Source of the DNA: UBA5614 sp034678545
Lineage (GTDB): Bacteria; Cloacimonadota; Cloacimonadia; Cloacimonadales; Cloacimonadaceae
Length of the DNA stretch: 10,534 bases
Assembly (NCBI GenBank): GCA_034678545.1
Contig: JAXDBS010000093.1
Coordinates: 1 to 10,534, forward strand
Direction: 5' to 3'
Shown here piece by piece: positions 8,306 through 10,534 of the stretch (the stretch's first letter is position 1; the number at the start of each line of letters is the position of its first letter). The translations under genes were made by a program, and so were the position numbers. A model generated the notes under the pieces. It saw only the letters and a program-made list of their open reading frames with translations. It did not search any database and was not told the DNA's origin.

Positions 8306-8334
8306 CCCCCTTCGATGCGTGCTTTTGCATCAAA
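8306..8334 (-). promoter_or_regulatory. Ribosome binding site with adjoining leader hairpin
   Basis: On the minus strand, TTTGATGC (8334-8327) can pair with GCATCGAA (8318-8311), eight pairs including one G-T. The 3' arm overlaps by two bases the purine-rich SD AAGGGGG (8312-8306) of the 1087-residue protein. Its 5' arm overlaps the T-rich tail of the terminator just upstream. The hairpin could reduce translation or be neutral. Confidence 0.4.
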
Positions 8335-8366
8335 GAAAATACGGGGGCCCTGCTGAACCCCCGTAT
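8330..8366 (-). terminator. Intrinsic terminator downstream of the OmpA-family gene
   Basis: A perfect 9-bp inverted repeat, ATACGGGGG (8339-8347) and CCCCCGTAT (8358-8366), with a 10-base loop. Read on the minus strand, the GC-rich stem is followed by TTTTCTTT. It starts 29 bases after the TGA (8396-8398) of the OmpA-family gene and 39 bases before the start codon of the next gene. Confidence 0.85.
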
Positions 8367-8395
8367 CATATGTTTAAGTTTATAATTCCATGGTA

Positions 8396-10045
8396 TCAAT
8401 CAGTCCGGACAAACTCGATCCTGCGGTTGCGGGCTTTGCCGGCATCGGTTTCATTGGTGTCAATGGGCTTTCTCTCGCCATACCAGGAAGTGGTCAGGCG
8501 GCTGGCAGCGATCCCGTGCTCGGTCAGGTAGTTCTTGACTGAGATCGACCGGCGGCGGGAGAGATCCATGTTATAGGCGTCGCTGGCATCACTGTCGGTG
8601 TGGCCCTGGATGTCGAGAGTTACTTCGGGGAATTCGTTCAGGGTCTTGACCACCTCGTCCAGGATCAGCTTAGCGCCATCCGTGAGGTCTGCCTTATCAA
8701 CGTGGAAGTTAACTCCTTCAATGATCAGGCTGCGTTCTTTGACAAACTCAATCTTCTTTTCGGCCTGGACAACGTTGACGGTACGGGTGATGCCGGCGCC
8801 CCTGACCGTGATCTGTCCCACCCTGACAATCGGCTTGGGATTGGCATCGTAATTGACCACCAGAGTGCCGTTGTTGGACCCGCTGAGCGGGCTGACAGAC
8901 AGCCAGTCCTCGCTTTCCACGACTGTCCAGTCGATGTTGGAGTCAACTGTGAAACTGGTGGTGCCGGCGGGATAGGAAACGTTTTGGATGCTGGGCGTAA
9001 CCAACATCCTAGGCGGAGCTTGGACAATGGTCACATTCCTGGAAATGCCGCTGCCGGAAACTGTGATCTTACCAGTCCGTTCATATTCGGAGTTGTTTGC
9101 ATCATAGGCAACGACGAGGGTGCCATTGTTGCTGCCGCTCAGCGGACTGACAGACAGCCAGTCCTCAGCTTCCGAAACAATCCAGCTGGTATTTGAATCA
9201 ACAGCGAAATTGGTGGTTCCAGCCTGGAAAGGCACATTCTGGACAGGGGGAGTAACATCAAGGCGGGGCGTAAACTTGGCTTCCGGTTCAGGTTCGATCT
9301 CGATCACCGGCTCTTCAGGAATAATAACTTTGGGAGCCGGAGGTTTGCAGGTATTAATCAAGGTCACGCCTATGTAACCGGTCCAAAATCCGTCCTTGTC
9401 ATCATTGTCTTTTACTCCGTCCAGGAAATCCGAATTAACCTGATGATATTCGATTCCCAAATCAGCCGTAACACCCAGGCGCGAGAAGAAAGTGAGACCG
9501 CCGCCCCAGACAGGAAAGACACCGGCGTGGCGCTCGTAGTCATGGGGAATCAGGGTGTCGGCATCAGCATCATATTCCCAACCGTCAATTAGATAGCCTT
9601 CACGATCTTGGGGATCAAAAGTTATGACCCCAACCCCACCATCCACGTAGGGCGCTATGCGGTCGATAAAATGACCCGGGAACCTGATATTGATAGGATC
9701 CCATTTGGGGCGTACTCGGGCTTTCAGATCCAAGCCAGCAATGTAAGTACGGAAATTGGCATATTCAGGATAATTCCATGAACCGCTGTACACAGAAGCG
9801 CCGAGTGGCCCGCTGTGAAGTTGACTATAGTACATATAAGGTCCGATACTGATCAGATCCTTGTACCACATTTCAAAAGAACCGCCGAACATGAACAGAG
9901 ATTTATAAGGAGATTCTATGTCGCATTCAGGATCACAACGACCACCTCTAACCGACACCGTGCCGCACCAGTCGGCGGCATAGCCGGCTGAAACGATAAG
10001 CAGTAAGAGCACAATGAAAAGGGATGACCTGCGAAAGTCTGTCAT
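8396..10045 (-). CDS. OmpA-family outer-membrane protein with beta-barrel, two BACON domains and peptidoglycan-binding domain
   Basis: 549 residues. The ATG at 10045 has GGAGG nine bases upstream (10055-10059) and a signal peptide (1-23, cleavage likely after GYA). Residues 24-230 look like an OMP beta-barrel: alternating hydrophobic strands, Gly- and aromatic-rich, with segments such as VWGGGLTFF and FWTGYIGVTLI. A Pro/Glu-rich linker (234-258) follows, then two tandem BACON-type domains (261-343 and 345-427; WxV, EDWLSVSPLSG, GxITV, VTIVQ). The C-terminal OmpA domain (435-549) has GHTDSD, the LSRRRSISVKNYL helix and the RNRRIEFV end typical of peptidoglycan-binding members. The role is probably anchoring the outer membrane to peptidoglycan while presenting a binding module. 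BACON domains between barrel and OmpA domain are not the classical OmpA layout. Cys27, Cys37 and Cys41 cluster just after the signal peptide. First gene of a probable two-gene unit. Confidence 0.93.
   Translation of the reverse strand: MTDFRRSSLFIVLLLLIVSAGYAADWCGTVSVRGGRCDPECDIESPYKSLFMFGGSFEMWYKDLISIGPYMYYSQLHSGPLGASVYSGSWNYPEYANFRTYIAGLDLKARVRPKWDPINIRFPGHFIDRIAPYVDGGVGVITFDPQDREGYLIDGWEYDADADTLIPHDYERHAGVFPVWGGGLTFFSRLGVTADLGIEYHQVNSDFLDGVKDNDDKDGFWTGYIGVTLINTCKPPAPKVIIPEEPVIEIEPEPEAKFTPRLDVTPPVQNVPFQAGTTNFAVDSNTSWIVSEAEDWLSVSPLSGSNNGTLVVAYDANNSEYERTGKITVSGSGISRNVTIVQAPPRMLVTPSIQNVSYPAGTTSFTVDSNIDWTVVESEDWLSVSPLSGSNNGTLVVNYDANPKPIVRVGQITVRGAGITRTVNVVQAEKKIEFVKERSLIIEGVNFHVDKADLTDGAKLILDEVVKTLNEFPEVTLDIQGHTDSDASDAYNMDLSRRRSISVKNYLTEHGIAASRLTTSWYGERKPIDTNETDAGKARNRRIEFVRTD
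8765..9265 (-). repeat. Tandem BACON-domain coding repeat
   Basis: Two copies of about 83 codons, 9017-9265 and 8765-9013 on the minus strand. Both encode the string EDWLSVSPLSGSNNGTLVV and share the frame Q-N-V, AGTT, VDSN, W-x-V, YDAN, ITV, V-x-VVQ or V-x-IVQ. The DNA is similar but not identical, so the duplication is not very recent. Confidence 0.85.
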
Positions 10046-10080
10046 AGCTAAGAACCTCCAGTATGTTTTTGATATTTTCA

Positions 10081-10109
10081 GACCTATTCAATTTCCCCAA
10101 TTTTGTCAA
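10081..10109 (-). promoter_or_regulatory. Possible promoter of the OmpA-family gene
   Basis: On the minus strand a perfect TTGACA -35 box (10109-10104) is followed after 17 bases by TAGGTC (10086-10081), a poor -10 match. The leader to the ATG would be about 30 bases and includes the GGAGG site. The -35 is convincing; the -10 is not, so an unusual sigma factor or another start point is possible. Confidence 0.35.
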
Positions 10110-10111
10110 GG

Positions 10112-10141
10112 AAAAAAACTCCCTGGAACCTAATACGGGAG
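10112..10141 (-). terminator. Terminator-like element upstream of the OmpA-family gene
   Basis: On the minus strand CTCCC (10141-10137) and GGGAG (10123-10119) form a 5-bp stem with a 13-base loop, followed immediately by seven T (10118-10112). The stem is short. It sits just upstream of the putative -35 box, so it may stop transcripts entering from the right, or act as a leader attenuator if the real promoter lies further upstream. Confidence 0.3.
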
Positions 10142-10173
10142 AACTAAGCAGGCCAAAGCGTTGTAGGCCGGTC

Positions 10174-10231
10174 TCGGAAAACCGTAAACAAATCCATAAC
10201 CATAGTCGGAAAAGCATACTGCCTTTTCCGA
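10174..10231. promoter_or_regulatory. Cluster of TCGGAAAA motifs with a perfect inverted repeat; possible operator
   Basis: TCGGAAAA occurs at 10174-10181 and 10206-10213, 32 bases apart, and inverted as TTTTCCGA at 10224-10231. The last two form a perfect 9-bp inverted repeat (TCGGAAAAG / CTTTTCCGA) with an 8-base spacer. It lies between two divergent genes, ending 29 bases before the -35 box of the rightward promoter. It could be a regulator-binding site or an RNA hairpin. Confidence 0.4.
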
Positions 10232-10260
10232 ATTACCACCTCAGCGACAAACGATTTTCA

Positions 10261-10289
10261 TTGACAAAGAAAGGACAACCCGGTATAAG
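10261..10289 (+). promoter_or_regulatory. Near-consensus sigma70-type promoter facing right
   Basis: TTGACA (10261-10266), a 17-base spacer and TATAAG (10284-10289): a perfect -35 box and a good -10 box at ideal spacing. Transcription would start near 10296, giving an 88-base leader to the ATG at 10384. It is the best promoter in the window and should drive the Mut7-C-like gene. Confidence 0.7.
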
Positions 10290-10383
10290 AAAGATTGAAG
10301 GAGCCTATTGGGCAGTGGGATCAGAGAAGCCTATTAGCTGCTTGATAATTTCGCGTTGTTTACATGATAAAAAGGCGACTTAT

Positions 10384-10534
10384 ATGTTGCATGAGATTCA
10401 ACAAATGAAAGATCTGAGGGCGGAAGTCAAATTTCTGGTCACCTGCGAATTAGCCAGGTTGGCCCGCTATCTCAGAATGCTGGGTTTTGACACCAAGTCT
10501 GCAGAATCCTGCGGTCTGGTCGAACTGCAGAACA
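10384..10534 (+). CDS. Mut7-C-like (PIN-type RNase) domain protein, N-terminal part only
   Basis: Fifty codons are visible before the window ends. After a short N-terminus, residues 16-38 read V-K-F-L-V-T-C-E-L-A-R-L-A-R-Y-L-R followed by M-L-G-F-D-T, closely matching the start of Mut7-C (DUF82) domains, which typically begin FLVD-x-x-LGRLARWLRxLGYDT. Family members are predicted PIN-fold ribonucleases. Here the Asp after FLV, expected to be the first metal ligand, is Thr, with Glu two residues later. The ATG at 10384 is chosen because AAAGG (10371-10375) lies eight bases upstream. Alternatives in the same frame are ATG 10405 and GTG 10315, the latter with AAGGAG 11 bases upstream but almost at the predicted transcript start. 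The frame stays open well upstream of 10384, but that part does not look like a known domain. Confidence 0.7.
   Translation, partial: MLHEIQQMKDLRAEVKFLVTCELARLARYLRMLGFDTKSAESCGLVELQN

Larger units (their letters stand above)
10046..10383. other. Divergent intergenic regulatory region, 338 bp
   Basis: This region separates the leftward OmpA-family gene from the rightward Mut7-C-like gene. It contains the GGAGG site of the former (10055-10059), a possible leftward promoter, a short terminator-like stem with a T run, the TCGGAAAA motif cluster and the strong rightward promoter. No complete gene is supported: the frames open across it lack recognisable protein features. Confidence 0.6.

Noticed and set aside
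9948..10217. 89-codon minus-strand ORF overlapping the start of the OmpA-family gene
   Set aside because: It is out of frame with a strongly supported gene, spans its promoter and RBS, and has no domain.

Overview
The window encodes a cell-surface and envelope gene set from an uncultured-type Gram-negative bacterium of the FCB superphylum. Candidatus Cloacimonadota is the best guess, with Marinimicrobia, KSB1 or another FCB lineage also possible. The grounds are protein style: a giant protein of 'WGDYDNDGDLDILLTG' repeats with characteristic Fn3-like linkers, a secreted 'choice-of-anchor J' multidomain protein ending in a FlgD-Ig/T9SS-type sorting domain, and an OmpA-family protein containing BACON domains. 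The assignment is inference; no rRNA or other phylogenetic marker is present.

Layout. Bases 1-4709 (+) are the 3' part of a very large VCBS/FG-GAP gene that begins before the window. Its visible 1568 residues form a strikingly regular array: a partial Fn3-like linker, then three blocks of exactly seven calcium-loop repeats, each block followed by another Fn3-like linker, then a terminal Fn3 domain and a 31-residue basic tail. Bases 4710-5035 are a convergent intergenic region with a strong 12-bp hairpin. Bases 5036-8299 (-) encode a 1087-residue secreted mosaic protein with a C-terminal sorting domain. Bases 8396-10045 (-) encode an outer-membrane-barrel/BACON/OmpA protein, followed by an excellent intrinsic terminator at 8330-8366. 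Bases 10046-10383 are a divergent regulatory region. It holds a near-consensus sigma70-type promoter facing right, three copies of an 8-bp motif (two direct, one inverted) and a perfect 9-bp inverted repeat. Bases 10384-10534 (+) begin a gene with a Mut7-C-like (PIN-type RNase) N-terminus that runs off the window.

How the genes may work together. The OmpA-like protein and the sorting-domain protein are codirectional and only 97 bp apart, so they may be partly co-transcribed through a terminator-like hairpin. One would tie the outer membrane to peptidoglycan and the other would be exported and surface-attached. The propeller protein is convergent and is probably an independent surface or extracellular adhesin-like molecule. 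The Mut7-C gene is probably housekeeping and unrelated. I see no tRNA, rRNA, CRISPR array, insertion sequence, toxin-antitoxin pair or phage gene. I found no clearly new enzymatic system; the most notable items are the 3 x 7 propeller architecture with recently homogenised linkers, the BACON-containing OmpA protein, and the motif-rich divergent promoter region.
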